From Lucinisca nassula (lineage: Eukaryota; Mollusca; Bivalvia; Lucinida; Lucinidae): DNA of 64,000 nt. Under the pieces are notes generated by a model that saw nothing but the letters and a program-made list of their open reading frames with translations, was not told where the DNA came from and made no database searches. The DNA lies in the NCBI GenBank assembly GCA_963580285.1, contig OY757012.1, positions 168,256,652 through 168,320,651 on the forward strand, in the 5' to 3' direction. A program made the translations under genes and the position numbers. Positions 1 through 11,300 of this stretch are shown piece after piece. Numbering within the stretch: the stretch's first letter is position 1; the number at the start of each line of letters is the position of its first letter.

Positions 1-36
1 TGGACATTTTGTGCTCAACAGAGACTAATCTCAGTC

Positions 37-266
37 TTAACCCATTGTATACTAGTGGACTCTTCCATTGCTATATGTTGGACAAGTCCATTTGTCATAG
101 AAGGGGTGGTAAGCCTATTTTTCCATTTTTATTCTATTTTTGACGGAAAATTCTGTTAGCAACAGTGCAGGCCCAGATCAGATGCCGCATTCTGCGGCGT
201 CTGATCTGGGCCTGCACTGTTTGCCAAGGTACCCCTTTAGGGGTTACCCTGCATAAAATGGGTTAA
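37..266. mobile_element. Palindromic MITE, family N, TTAA-flanked
   Basis: The unit starts TTAACCCATT and ends AATGGGTTAA, so it has short inverted termini on TTAA. TTAA is the usual piggyBac target duplication, which makes a piggyBac-type MITE a reasonable inference. Inside lies a near-perfect hairpin at 161-221 (core GCCGCA/TGCGGC). No coding capacity. Confidence 0.6.
161..221. repeat. Family N central palindrome
   Basis: About 30-bp arms around the words CCAGATCAGA and TCTGATCTGG, bounded by ACAGTGCAGG and CCTGCACTGT. The same hairpin in decayed forms recurs at many places in the window. Confidence 0.8.
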
Positions 267-347
267 AAGCCACCAAGTCACATTATATAACCAATCTGCA
301 CAATGATTACCATAATGGCCTTAAGTTACTGGGACAGACTGGCCTAA

Positions 348-416
348 GCAAACAGTGCAAACCCAGATCAGACTGCTCCCTGAAGGAGCAGTCTGATCAG
401 GGTCTACTATGTTTGC
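348..416. repeat. Family N palindrome, second copy
   Basis: Arms begin GCAAACAGTG and end in a decayed complement. The loop-proximal stem (ACTGCTCC/GGAGCAGT) differs from the copy at 161-221 but still pairs, as expected for independently amplified hairpins. Confidence 0.7.
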
Positions 417-812
417 ATTCCGCCTACACTTTTGGGGATAAATTCCTGGATCGTGAAACAAATTTGTTAACATTTTAAAGCAGAATTAACACTCATCAAA
501 GAACTGATACTGTAGTACTGGTGATTAGACTTTCTTTTTCTTTTACCAATTTAACTATTATTAGCCAAACCTGGTGAGATGATTCTTACAAATGTCAACA
601 TTCATTTCTTGGCCAAATTAGGGGACAAAGTCCCTTATTACCTAGTAGTTAACTTCTTATCGAAATTCATTATATCAGCAAATTCCCTATAGCGGCAAAT
701 TATTAGGGAACAAATACTGTTGTTGCCATTACGAAAACATGCCTATACAAATACATTGCCACCTTAATCTCCGAAAAAATGAAGATTTTAAGATGAAATA
801 TTACGATATTTT

Positions 813-916
813 TCTTATTTCTGCTCAAAATATAGATTGTTGGTACTCGTTAGAACCGCCTCATCGAGGCGGTTCTAACGAGTACCAACAATCTATATTT
901 TAGAGCAGAAATAAGA
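813..916. repeat. Family M central hairpin
   Basis: Nearly perfect arms of about 50 bp meet at CCGCCTCATCGAGGCGG. Only a one-base indel breaks the pairing near the outer end. Related hairpins occur at a dozen or more other sites in the window. Confidence 0.85.
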
Positions 917-1840
917 CAAGAATTCCGCCGAAGGCTATGTCGCGCCTGTGGGGGCGCAAAGTCACCGAACCATGACATCTAGGGCAAGATCAAATATAGA
1001 TGCTTGCATAAAAGGCTTGTACTAAGTATCATTAATGAAGTTCACTTGAGAAAGAACTTAACCATTCGGGTGAACGCAAGGGTAGTGGCAATATTTTACA
1101 AAGTCAGTGAACCATGAAATGTAGGTCAAGGTCAAATATGGATGCTTGCATTTAAGTTGCCATCCCAAGATATAAGTTTGTACCAAGTATCATTAATGAA
1201 GCTCTTATGGTTCTTGAGAAATTAACTTGACCAGTAGGGTGAACGCTAGGGTGGTCGCAATATTTTACAAAGTCAGTGAACCATGAAATTTAGGTCAAGG
1301 TCAAATTTGGATGCTTGCATTGAAGTTGCCATCCACAAATTCAAGTTTGTACCAAATATCATTAAAGAAGTTCTTATAGTTCTTGAGAAATAAACTTGAC
1401 CATTAGGGTGAACGCTAGGGTGGTCGCAATATTTTACAAAGTCAGTGAACCATGAAATGTAGGTCAAGATGAAATATGGATGCTTGCATGTAAGTTGCCA
1501 TCCCCAGACACAAGTTTGTATGAAGTATCATTAATGAAGCTCTAATAGTTCTTGAGAAATAAACTTGACCATTAGGGTGAAAGCTAGGGTGGTCGCAATA
1601 TTTTACAGTCAGTGAACCATGAAATGTAGGTCAAGGTCAAATATGGATGCTTGCATGTAAGTTGTCATCCCCAGACACAAGTTTGTACCAAGTATCATTA
1701 ATGAAGCTCTTATAGTTCTTGAGAAATAAACTTGACCATTAGGGTGAACGCTAGGGTGGTCGCAAATGTTGACGCCTTGACGAACGGACGGAAAACCGGG
1801 CGCCTATATCGCGCCATGCTAATAGCAGGCGCGACAAAAA
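917..1840 (+). mobile_element. Tandem-core element (HINE-like), copy a
   Basis: The core is a tandem array (about 960-1765) with a 169-bp period; GTCAGTGAACCA recurs near 1103, 1272, 1441 and 1608. It is bounded by subterminal inverted repeats, TGTCGCGCCTG near 935 and CAGGCGCGACA near 1825. The 3' side has a GACGAACGGACGG tract and then a hairpin, the layout known for non-autonomous Helentron-type elements. Assignment is by architecture only. Confidence 0.6.
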
Positions 1841-2247
1841 ATAAGGTTTACCCCTGTAAACCCCAGTTTTTACTATATAAAACAGGGGTTCGAGGGGGTC
1901 AAAATTATATAGGCATGTTTTCGTGACGACAGCCAGGGTCCTCTGTAGCCATTTAGCCCTAATTCACTGGCAACTCTGGGTGAATCGACAAACCATAGAC
2001 CCAGAACTAAATTATTACGCAATAACTATGAACTGACAGCACTACATGTATAACCATGTTTACCTTGTTGACCTGAGTTACTACCGCATCAAGAACTTCT
2101 CCTTTGAAAGGTCTGAACACAATAGCTTTATATTTGACTGGATACACAACAAACCCTCTGCTGGGCTGTATCACACCAGCCCCTATATTGTCTATGGTTG
2201 TCACAGCTATCACAAACCCATACCTGAAAATTACAATAATCATACAG

Positions 2248-2490
2248 TTAACCCTTTTTGTACAAAATGGAATCTTCCAGCATATAAATACCAGGAGTTC
2301 ATTTCAAAATTTAGGGGTATCAGGTTGTGTTTTCTTCAAAATTGATAAGGAAAATGGCTGAACTTTTTGTAAATAGTGTAGGCCCTGATCAGACGCAGCA
2401 TTCTGCGGCGTCTGATCTGGGCCTGCACTGTTTGACAGGGTACCCGGGTACCCGTTTTGGGGTTTCTGGTACAAAATGGGATAAGCAGGG
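2248..2490. mobile_element. Family N MITE, decayed
   Basis: The left end is TTAACCCTTTTTGTAC at 2248. The hairpin at 2374-2432 has core GCGGCGTCTGATCTGG. The right end (ACAAAATGGGATAAGC) is degenerate. Short ORFs over this stretch on both strands are chance frames. Confidence 0.5.
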
Positions 2491-2499
2491 TTCACTACA

Positions 2500-2850
2500 G
2501 CTGGTTTTCAGGGAATGTGTGGCTGCCGTAAAAGTCTTCCTGCCCTTCATCATAGTGTAGTTTGTAATTTCTTGTACTTTGATTTCATTATGGAATTTTG
2601 AAAATATCTTTGTCTGACTGATAAGGCCTAATTGGTCGAAACTAGCTAGTCTGGCCTAGAAAAACTTGTACACTCCATACATTTCAGTTCTGTGGTGTAT
2701 TCCTTGCTTCCGAAGGATATCACTTTCATTGAACACTGAAATTAACACTAGCAAGTAACAAATTTGATACCTGGAGCCAGTTGCTTAAAACTTACAATAC
2801 TAATTAACGTATCGTTAAAACTTTGATCATTTAATCTGGCAAATATGCTA
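2500..2850. other. No recognised feature
   Basis: Unique-looking AT-rich DNA. I see no ORF with recognisable content and no terminal repeat. Confidence 0.4.
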
Positions 2851-2853
2851 ATA

Positions 2854-3070
2854 CAGTAAAATTCTTACAATAAGACCACCTTTAGGACCACTTAATTAGA
2901 CCACCTTTGGGACTGTTCAAAAGTGGCCTTTAAGACCACTTTTGAACAGTCCCAAAGGCGGTCTCTAATAAGGAGACACTGGGTGTGAAAAACACAAAGA
3001 AAGAATAACTGAAACCTTCTCAATCAGCATGTAAAAGCAGATTTAGTCTCTTAACAGCAGAATTTTACTG
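2854..3070. mobile_element. TA-flanked MITE (Tc1/mariner or pogo type)
   Basis: The sequence CAGTAAAATTC starts after a TA at 2852-2853, and its complement GAATTTTACTG ends before a TA at 3071-3072. A strong internal hairpin spans about 2899-2963 (GACTGTTCAAAAGTGG and its complement). TA duplication plus CAGT termini is typical of Tc1/mariner and pogo MITEs. The larger element at 60235-62788 has related ends. Confidence 0.6.
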
Positions 3071-3136
3071 TATTTTTGCTGAAAAATGAGAGCAGCTTTT
3101 GCATTTTTCTCCTTTCTTCAGCAAAATATTACTAAA

Positions 3137-4269
3137 CTAGATCTGCAGTCGATGGTATACCATCGCAAATACCCGCTTTTTCTATTAATAACACTAATGA
3201 CTATGTATTAGCTAGCCAAAACTACATGTAAGTTAAAAAAAAGTTGTAAAGAACATTCTAACTGATAAGCAAAGTTTCAGAAGTGTAACTCTTATAGTTT
3301 AGAAGATATGGCAAAGTCATACTTTTTTACCTTTGACCTTGGGGTTATGTTGAGGTCCACCTAAAGTACCCCAATTTATTCTATATTCCAACAGCCATCC
3401 AATAACCAAGTTTCAGAAGTGTAACTCCAATAGTTTAGAAGATATGGCAAAGTCATACTTTTTGACCTTTGACCTCGGGGTCGAGGTCACACCAAAAGTA
3501 TCCCAACATATTCTATATTCCAAGTGCCATCCTATAAGCAAAGTTTCAGAAGTGTAACTCCAATAGTTTAGGCGATATGGCAAATCATAATTTTTGACCT
3601 TTGACCTTGAGGTCATGTTGAGGTCAAGGTCACACCAAACGTATCCAAATTTATTTTATATTCCAAAAGTTTCAGAAGTGTAACTCTAATAGTTTAGAAG
3701 ATATGACAAAATCATACTTTTTGACCTTTGACCTTGGGGTCAAGGTCACACCAAAAGTAACCTGACATATTCTATATTCCAAGGACCATCCAATAAGGAA
3801 AGTTTCAGAAGTGTAACTCCGATAGTTTAGGAGATATGGCAAATTATAATTTTTGACCTTTGACCTTGGGGTCAAGTTGAGGTCAAGGTCACAAAAAAGT
3901 TGCCCACTGCCATCTACATTCCATGTACTATCCACATGCAAAGTTTCAAAAGTGTAACTTCAGTGGTTGCTGAGGAGATCCAATCACAAGAAACGTGACG
4001 GACGGACAGACGGACGTTCTCACGGATGTATACTTATTTGGCTATTTTTGGCAGGATTGATACATAAGTGGCTACTTTAAGCCACAGAAAAGAAGTATTT
4101 TCGGTGTCTAACGGAATAAATCCCATAGACTTACATTGATTCTGTCCATTAACATAGCCACCTAACTATACATTTGTTGGTGCGGACAGACAGGCAGACG
4201 GACTCCGGAGTGAACTGTGGTACGAAAACAATATACCCGATTTTTCTTCGAAAAAGCGGGTATAATTAG
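3137..4269 (+). mobile_element. Tandem-core element (HINE-like), family b
   Basis: The 5' end AAACTAGATC is followed by a perfect 16-bp palindrome (CGATGGTATACCATCG) and the subterminal repeat ATACCCGCTTTTTC. The core (about 3265-3960) holds six units of about 135 bp, each starting AAAGTTTCAGAAGTG. The 3' side has a GACGGACGGACAG tract, an embedded small inverted element (about 4016-4192), and a terminal stem-loop ending GAAAAAGCGGGTATAATTAG, which complements the 5' subterminal repeat. Two minus-strand ORFs over the core are only repeats of one unit in frame. Confidence 0.65.
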
Positions 4270-4489
4270 GAATTGTACTTCTAGAACAGTTAACAATTTG
4301 ACCACTTACGAGCTTGTAAAGCTAACGATGCTTTGCACAACTGGGCCCTGGTCTGACAATTAGTAGCAACTGGTATAGTGCCCAGACCATAACGTTTTCT
4401 AAGTGTTGGCATACAGCTATTTATTAACAAGAAAGCAGTCTGGGGGACAGCCAAATTCCCCACCGCACTTTGTATCAAGGCTTAACCTT

Positions 4490-4665
4490 GTGACCTTCAC
4501 CTGTGACTTTGACCTCGAGTTGGCATTGTTTATTTATGGGTACTGCACACCAGCTCACTGAGGGGGTATATTTCACAAAAGCAGACAAGAAAGTGTTACA
4601 GACAGACAGACAGACATATGAAGGCCATTCCTATAATCCCCGGTCCGCTTCACGGTGGGGGAATA
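4490..4665 (+). mobile_element. 3' end of another tandem-core element
   Basis: A tract of ACAGACAGACAGAC is followed by a stem-loop (ATAATCCCCGG ... GTGGGGGAATAATTAG) of the same type as the 3' end at 4269. Only the 3' part is recognisable. Confidence 0.45.
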
Positions 4666-4669
4666 ATTA

Positions 4670-5560
4670 GTCGCAGCTGGAACTTTTATGTATGTTGCTG
4701 TTGGTTTTCTTTTACTCCAGTATTCTAGTGGCATTGTCTGCAGCACCGGATGTCTCAATGGGTTTTACTGTTGAATTATCATTCCTTGTGTCAACTTGGC
4801 TTTAAGTGTGATTTCCTCCTTACCTGAGTTGATTCATTGAGGAGTTAGAAAACCTTCATGTGGACCAAACAAATACATGTTTGAACCACAGAGAAAGTGA
4901 GGGTGAAGGTTGGAATCCTGTAAAGTATACTTTAACCCACTACATGTAGTATTTTTAGTGACCATTCCAAATCCGTCCTTTTGCTGGGGTTCCTGCCTGC
5001 TTAGTGTTTGTTATGTTGGGGATTTTGAATCTTTCGTGTTCCTTTTTAGTTATGTTAGACTTTCTGAGTCACCATCTGTTTAGGAAAGAGCTGTTTACCA
5101 CCTGTCTGTTTTGTTTACCGTAACTCCATATTTTGATTTCTTTCCCTTGTGATAATGGATTTGGTTGTATCAGTCCTGATTGTTTCCCCTTTTCAATTTT
5201 CTCCACTTATCATTTTACAAAGCTTGTATGCTTACCCTCCCACATGCACTTAGGGTTCTAGACAAAAACCAATTATTTACTGTACCTTAAATCACTGCGG
5301 AAAATTGATAATTCTGAAGGACAGTCCATTTTTTTTTTCAGCAAATATACGGTTTTACATTCCATGTGAACGGACTGTCCAGCAGATGATTCACATGTAT
5401 TTACAAGCCTTATTTTCACTTGAAAGCATATCTTTTCACCTTAAAAGCAATATTCTATTCTATCATATTTATTTTAAGCATTCAGACACCTCAACTTGTT
5501 CTAAACTTTGAACAAGTACAATTTACTCCCCATTCAGAGTCTAAAAACAGCTGGAAGAGT
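4670..5560. other. No recognised feature
   Basis: AT-rich DNA with short open frames (for example 5305-5511 plus) that lack recognisable content. No terminal repeat or array seen. Confidence 0.4.
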
Positions 5561-5564
5561 GGCT

Positions 5565-5623
5565 ACAGTGTAGACCCAGATGAGACGCTGCTCTCTGCAG
5601 TTTTCAATCTCGGTCAACACTGT
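5565..5623. repeat. Family N palindrome, decayed
   Basis: ACAGTGTAGACCCAGATGAG on the left, with a degenerate complement ending CAACACTGT. Confidence 0.5.
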
Positions 5624-5860
5624 CTGCTTAGACCCGTCTGTCCAAATACATTACATAGAGTACTTACTTTCCTGTACAAGTGCCTTCAACTTCAGTGAAG
5701 AGTTTCTGTTTAACAATGTTCAGCAGATTTGGTCCAAAATATCTGGGATGAAGAAGAATCTCGTGCTCTAGGGAAACCTGGAGGTAGTAATAGTGGTTTA
5801 CTTGTCAAATCACTCATTAATCCATTTTGTACCGGAAAACCCAAAATGGGTACCCAGGCA

Positions 5861-5924
5861 AGCAATGCAGGTCCAGATCAGACGCTGCAGAATTAGGTGT
5901 ATGATCAGGACCTACACTATTTAC
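5861..5924. repeat. Family N palindrome, decayed
   Basis: GCAATGCAGGTCCAGATCAG on the left, with a degenerate complement ATGATCAGGACCTACACT on the right. ACCCAAAATGGGTACCC lies just upstream, as in other N copies. Confidence 0.5.
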
Positions 5925-6088
5925 AAAAAGTGCAGCCATGACATAAACAGACAACATTTTCAGATAATCTTAATGGTTAACATGGCTTAACACCCATTTG
6001 AGCTTGAAAACTCACCAAAATCTGATATGCATACAAGCCATTTTTGGTCAAAAACTGAGTTTTCGGGAGCCTGTGACCTTAAACTAGA

Positions 6089-6775
6089 AAAATGGTCCAT
6101 AGGACACGGATGCCCCTGCCAAATGCCATTCATTAAAAATATTACAAATGTACTTCAAATCAATCATAAAATATATGCATCAAGGGCAGATAATCCAAAA
6201 ACCAAAAATGCAAGAGTTGTCTTCCTTGATCATGACACATCGTCTCAGTGAGATGAATGCACCTGTGAAGTTTCATGAATATATTCCATACGGTTTAGGA
6301 GTTATGGCCCGGACACGGTTTACTAAATGGTACTAAGTCAAGGGCAGATAATCAAAAACCAAAAATGCAAGAGTTGTCTTCCTTGTTCATGACACATCGT
6401 CTCAGTGTGATGAATGCACCTGTGAAGTTTCATGAATATATTCCATACGGTTTAGGAGTTATGGCCCGGACACGATGTCGGGACAGACGGACGTCTTTAC
6501 GGATGTATACTTGTGTGTCTTCATCCCTACAAAGTACCCTTGTGTGTCAAATTTCCTGGAAATTTCTTGAAAAATAAGACACACAAGTTACTATTTTGAC
6601 ACACAAGTCAGTGACTTGTGTGACTACGGAATAAATCGTATTGAGTTTAATGGAAGTGTCCATAATTTTAAACACACAAGTATACATTTGTTCCTGCGGA
6701 CAAACGAACGGACGGACAGGGGTAAAACTTAATGCCCTTCCGCTGTTCTCCGAATAGGCGGGGGCATAAAAAGGT
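6089..6775 (+). mobile_element. Tandem-core element (HINE-like), family c
   Basis: It starts AAACTAGAAAAATGGTCC, like family b. The 5' subterminal repeat GATGCCCCTGCC pairs with GGCGGGGGCATAA at the 3' end. The core has only two units (GGGCAGATAATC near 6185 and 6340). The 3' side has GACAGACGGACG tracts on both sides of an embedded inverted element (about 6493-6706), then a stem-loop. Two short plus-strand ORFs are shadows of the repeat unit. Confidence 0.6.
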
Positions 6776-6925
6776 CAACATCACAAAAATCTAATCAAAT
6801 CTTTGGTACCTACGTTGAAATCCATATTGTACCAAGCTTGACCCTCATTAATCAATTCTTAAATGAAACAGTGTGCCGACAAACTATTATTTGCCCAAAA
6901 TTCACAGTTTATAAACATGGCCCTG

Positions 6926-7700
6926 CAGTGTTTAATCTAGGCTGCGCCATTGCGCCCGCTTTTTACATGAGGGGCGCATTAGAGATCATTCAATGGGCCC
7001 GTCGGGCGCAACTGTAGAATTTTGTAACTGTTTTTTCAAGAGCTCATTTTTGTGATTTTCTCGCAATGTTTTTACTGTCTGGTGCGTATTATTGAGTTAA
7101 TCACCAACCGCATGTTACCTAATCAAAATAACTAAAAGAAAAACATTAGGTTTTATTTATTAACTAGTAACAATTCTTTTTTTAAACCCAAATTGATGTT
7201 TTGTTTACTGGGGATGCAGCCATGTTCGACATACTTGCGTGAGCTGTGCAGCTTACGCTAAATATCGGACCGAAATACCGCAAAATACCAAGGCGGGCGG
7301 CCCCGGCGCTATTTACTATAGAGTTCTTGACGGGCGCTATGTATTATAGAGTTCTTCTCTTCCAGAAATAAAGTTAATGACATTCATTCTAAATAAAACA
7401 TGATGTTAGTCCTTGAGCAAGACACTTTATCCAAATGGCTTTGCACTGGTCAACTGAGGTAATGAGCAAATCTGACCAACTCAGTATTAGAAGATGGCTA
7501 GATAGACTAACAAAATAGATTTTGTCTGTGATGTTTAACTTGTTTTGTGTTCATTTTTATCATGCAGCCAAAACCTAAAGATAAATCTAGCAACTTTATA
7601 TGATATAATTTAAGGGCCCCCTAAATTTCCAAATGGCCTCCTTTTCCATAGGCTGTGGGCCCAGAGGGCCCCTAAACCCCAAATCCTAGATTGAACACTG
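6926..7700. mobile_element. Non-autonomous hAT-like element
   Basis: The left end is CAGTGTTTAATCTAGG and the right end CCTAGATTGAACACTG, a 16-bp terminal inverted repeat with one mismatch. Such CAGTGTT ends are typical of hAT elements. I could not confirm an 8-bp duplication (flanks TGGCCCTG and CATAGGCT do not match), so either the site has decayed or the ends are off by a few bases. No ORF of note. Confidence 0.55.
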
Positions 7701-7847
7701 CATAGGCTGGGGCCACTCTTTGTTGGTGCTTTTGTTTGTATTGGAGTTCAAAGGCCAAGTCAACACTATTTAGGACATTCTTGAGCCGATCAGTTTACCT
7801 TTACACACTTTTCCTGGGCAGGCTTATACGTAAGCGGTTAACCAGTA

Positions 7848-8035
7848 CAGTGCACATTCTTTCGCCAGAAACTGACAATTGCCCTTCTTGAATCAGTGGA
7901 AGGGAGAAAATGGCCGTAGAAAAGATTTCATGACCAATCTCCATGAAAGAATGTTGCCGATCCCGGCAGGTATCGAACCCGCGTCCTCCTGATCACCAGT
8001 TAGACGCGCATCCAGCTGAGCTACCGAGACTGGCT
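7848..8035 (-). mobile_element. tRNA-derived SINE, family 2
   Basis: Read on the minus strand, a tRNA-like head (GGTAGCTCAGCTGGATGCGC, then a B-box-like GGGTTCGATACC) precedes a body found again at 41640-41850. It is not a tRNA gene because the acceptor stem does not close and the copy continues into SINE body. A decayed family P fragment lies just upstream (about 7775-7847). Confidence 0.6.
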
Positions 8036-8144
8036 CTTTGTCAGTGCTAACTGGAAACATAGAATAGATAGGAATAGAACTTCTTAAATTTGTTAGTTAT
8101 GCTATTCTCAGCTCAAATCCTCCACACACCCCCATCCCCGTTGC

Positions 8145-8290
8145 ATCTCAATGTCGGGTAAAAGTCCCACAAAATTGGAAACAACGCCACCAAAATGACA
8201 ACACTTTGGTCAGCGTGAGGATCGTCCCCGCAACCTCTCGATCACAAAATTAATCTGATGCGCTACCACTGCACCAAAGCGCTCCACATG
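8145..8290. mobile_element. SINE P fragment plus tRNA-like minus segment
   Basis: ATGTCGGGTAAAAGTCCC is internal SINE P sequence. It runs into a minus-strand tRNA-like segment (GTGCAGTGGTAGCGC ... GGTTGCGGGGACGATCC) with A-box and B-box resemblance. Best read as a composite SINE relic. Confidence 0.4.
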
Positions 8291-8354
8291 CACCGCATTG
8301 TGGATCTGTCAATTAAACAGTAAGACCAAATAATATTTCAAACATATAAAAATT

Positions 8355-8507
8355 GCTATTTAATAAAGATAAAGACTTGACCCCTATGACTAGTTCAACT
8401 CAAACAAGGGCATCAAAATTAAACAACAGTACATATCCCAGGTTCCAGACCTATAGTGATGCCCTGGATAATTCCTTTTACCCTAAAACCATTCCTCAGT
8501 GGAATAG
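8355..8507 (+). pseudogene. LINE copy 2, segment 1 (RT C-terminal end)
   Basis: The translated frame (from 8353) matches the C-terminal part of the LINE protein at 13723-15951: both have STQTRASKLNNS and a TIPQWN motif. The reading stops matching right after TIPQWN because a 3.0-kb element begins at 8508. The copy resumes at 11555. It is 5'-truncated. Confidence 0.85.
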
Positions 8508-8519
8508 GGTGTACACTAA

Positions 8520-9170
8520 TGTCCGGGAAATCGGGGATAGTGGTGCGTTATCCCTAATATCTCCACTTTGGGTGGTCTGAAATTAATAAAATTAGTATCA
8601 AATAAAATGTTAAGCTCCATTCTAAAAGATTGTTAAAAAATATTATTCATTTTTAACATTTTAAGGGTTCATTTCTGAAGTTAATTTGTCCGGGAAATTC
8701 TCGGATTGAGGCCTGAATGTTGGGGTAGTGGTGCGTTAACCCTTATATCTCCACTTCGGGTGGTCAGAAATTAATAAAATTAGTATCAAATAGAATTTTA
8801 AGCTCCATTTTAAAAGATTATTAAAATTATTTTTCATTTTTAACATTTTAAGGGTCATTTTTGGAAGTTTATTTGTCCGGGAAATTCCCGGATTGTGACC
8901 TGGATGTTGGGGTAGTGGTGCGTTAACCCTAATATTTCGACTTTGGGTGGTCAGAAATTAATAAAAATTAGTATCAAATAAAAATTTTAGCTCCATTTTA
9001 AAAGATTATTCAAAATTATTTTTCATTTTTAATATTTAAGGGGTCCGTTTTTTAAGCTGATTCGTCCGGGAAATTCCCAGATTGTGTCCTGGATGTTGTG
9101 GGTACTGGTGCCTTATCCCTAATATCTCCACTTTGGGTCGTCAGAAATTAATGGAATTAGTATCAAATAA
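8520..9170 (+). repeat. 187-bp terminal tandem array of T1
   Basis: GTCCGGGAAAT and TAGTGGTGCGTTA recur about every 187 bp, with a conserved AATATCTCCACTTTGGGTGG core. The short ORF at 8353-8580 runs out of the LINE into the first unit. Confidence 0.8.
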
Positions 9171-9329
9171 TGATTATAATGTATGCGTTGCGTGCTCATT
9201 ATGAACGCCTCACTGAGGCAATTCTAATGAGTGCACACAACATGACTTTATTTTATAGAAGATCACATAGATATAATAAGTGATCTTTAATTACGGCTCA
9301 AGACCTACTTGGCAAACAGAGTAGAGCTT

Positions 9330-9530
9330 GATTAAATGTTCAACCCATATATGCCTAGCGTCCCATTGGTGGAACATTGGCAAACAGTGTAGATCCTGTT
9401 CAAAAGTTTAACCCATATATGCCTAGAGTCCCATTTGTGTGACATTGGCAAACAGTGTAGATCCTGGTCAGATATTTAACCCATATATGCCTAGCGTCCC
9501 ATTTGTGGGACATTGGCAAACAGTGTAGAC
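9330..9530 (+). repeat. Three tandem family N half-units
   Basis: Three copies of about 60 bp contain ACCCATATATGCCTAG, GTCCCAT and GGCAAACAGTGTAGA. The inverted counterpart lies at 10560-11300 inside the same T1 element. Confidence 0.7.
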
Positions 9531-9891
9531 CCAAATGATCTAGGCCGCAAAATGCTGGCGATGAATTAGGTGTACGGACTTTAAGTGATTTTACGGACCA
9601 TTATCGATACACTCAGGCATTTTGCAGAAACACCAGACAGGAATCTTTACGATTTTACAAGTGAAGGAATGAAGTTTACGCTTGCCTGTATCTTTTTCTT
9701 CGTAAACGCTGCCATTTTTTTTTTTTCATTTTCCAAACATTTAACTAAATGCTGTCTCATTTTTGACACGTCGAATGTTCTAGTGTTAAATGAGTCAGGA
9801 GCAAAACAAAACTCTACCACATTCGCTATTGCAAAAAAGCTCACAATCATTAGAATTTGATTGTTGTTGTACAGGGGTATACATTAGTTCC

Positions 9892-10305
9892 TTATTTCTG
9901 CTCAAAAACATAGGTTGTGGGTACTCGTTGAAACTGTCTCGCAGTTCTATGGAGTTCATTTACACTCTGTTTAGAGCAGAAAAATGAAAAAAATATGGGA
10001 TTTTTTCTTTTTATCGGAATTTCATTTTAGAGTTGCTAAATGCTTCAAACTTACAGTATGGTTACTCATCAGAACAGCCTCGCTGAGGTCATTCTAAAAA
10101 GTACCACAATCGATTTTTAGCAGAAATAAGGAAAATAATAATAAACTACATTTTGCCTAAAGAAAACTAGGGTTCATGGGGGTATACATTATTTTTCCTA
10201 TTTTTGATCCAATACATAGGCTGTCGTTATATACTCGCTAGAACCACCTCAACGAGGATGTTCTAAAGAGCAACTACAACCTATGTTTGCAGTATAAATA
10301 AGAAA
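9892..10305. repeat. Three decayed family M hairpins
   Basis: Hairpins centred near 9940, 10080 and 10250 each contain a CTCGTTAGAAC-like stem flanked by TTATTTCTGCTC-like ends. They form the middle of T1. Arms have accumulated mismatches. Confidence 0.55.
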
Positions 10306-10559
10306 AATATGATGTTTTTTTATCAGAAAAGTAACCATTTTGAAAATGTGAAAAATGCACTATATCTCGAAACGTTAAGTCCTACAAAATTGGAATGCAA
10401 AGACTTCAAAATGACCAATAGTGTTGACGGTGATGTTTAATCTCAAGTCAGACAAACAAAATAACAGCATTCATGCAAAATATCAATTGGACACAACTTT
10501 TGTGGAAGTCACTTTCTACTATTTCAATCCATGTATGCAGCGCACGTCAACTTATTATG

Positions 10560-11300
10560 AGTTAAAGCAATTAACCTAACACATGTTTAATCTCGTTAGA
10601 AAATTAATGGCCCGTAAAATCGATCAAAGTACGTACCCTAATTCATCAACAGCAAGAAATGGATGCGGCTCAAGTTTGTCGTTGTTTAAGCAAACAGTGA
10701 GGAACCACATTTTGCGGCCCAGATCAGACGCCAAGTTTGCAGCATCTGATCATATGGTCCGTAAAAACACTCAAAGTCTGTAACCTAATTCATCCCCAGC
10801 AAGAAATGGATGCAGTTAAATTTCGTCATTGTTTAAGCAAACAGTGTAGACCCAGATCAGATGCCGCATTTCGTAGCCCCGATCAGATGCCAAGTTTTGC
10901 ATTGTCTGATCATAATGGTCCGTAAAATCACTCAAAGTCCGTACACCTAATTCACCGCCAGCAAGAAATGGATGCGGTTAAATTTCGTCGTTGTTTAAGC
11001 AAACAGTGTAGACTCAGATCAGATACTGCATTTTTGCGACCCAGATCAGACGCCACGTTTGCAGTGTCTGATCATTTGGGTCTACACTGTTTGCCAATGT
11101 ACCACAAATGGGACGCTAGGCATATATGGGTTAAATATCTGATCTGGATCAACACTGTTTGCCAATGTCCCACAAATGGTACTCTAGGCATATATGGGTT
11201 TAACCTTTGATCAAGATCTTCACTGTTTGCAAATGTCCCACCAATGGGACGCTATCCAACCAATGGGACGCTAGGCATATATGGGTTAAACCATTGATCA
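10560..11300 (-). repeat. Inverted family N array
   Basis: Several units of AAGCAAACAGTGTAGACTC, CAGATCAGACGCC and GGTCTACACTGTTTGCC, followed by ACGCTAGGCATATATGGG. This is the inverted partner of 9330-9530. Small plus-strand ORFs here are repeat shadows. Confidence 0.65.

Larger units (their letters stand above)
731..1924. mobile_element. Palindromic MITE, family M, interrupted
   Basis: Termini are TACGAAAACATGCC at 731 and its complement ending at 1924. The element carries a roughly 100-bp hairpin (813-916) and the hallmark right half AAGGTTTACCCCTGTAAACC followed by TATATAGGCATG. A tandem-core element at about 917-1840 separates the two halves. The uninterrupted copy at 53709-54003 shows that the halves belong together. 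Confidence 0.65.

Noticed and set aside
3413..3941. Two minus-strand ORFs of 67 and 89 codons with similar sequence as a gene family
   Set aside because: Both are the same frame through neighbouring 135-bp tandem units.
6926..7700. A confirmed hAT 8-bp duplication around this element
   Set aside because: The flanking octamers TGGCCCTG and CATAGGCT do not match, so only the termini support the call.
7930..8035. Minus-strand tRNA gene
   Set aside because: The acceptor stem does not close, and the same head is joined to the same body at 41640-41850, so it is a SINE.
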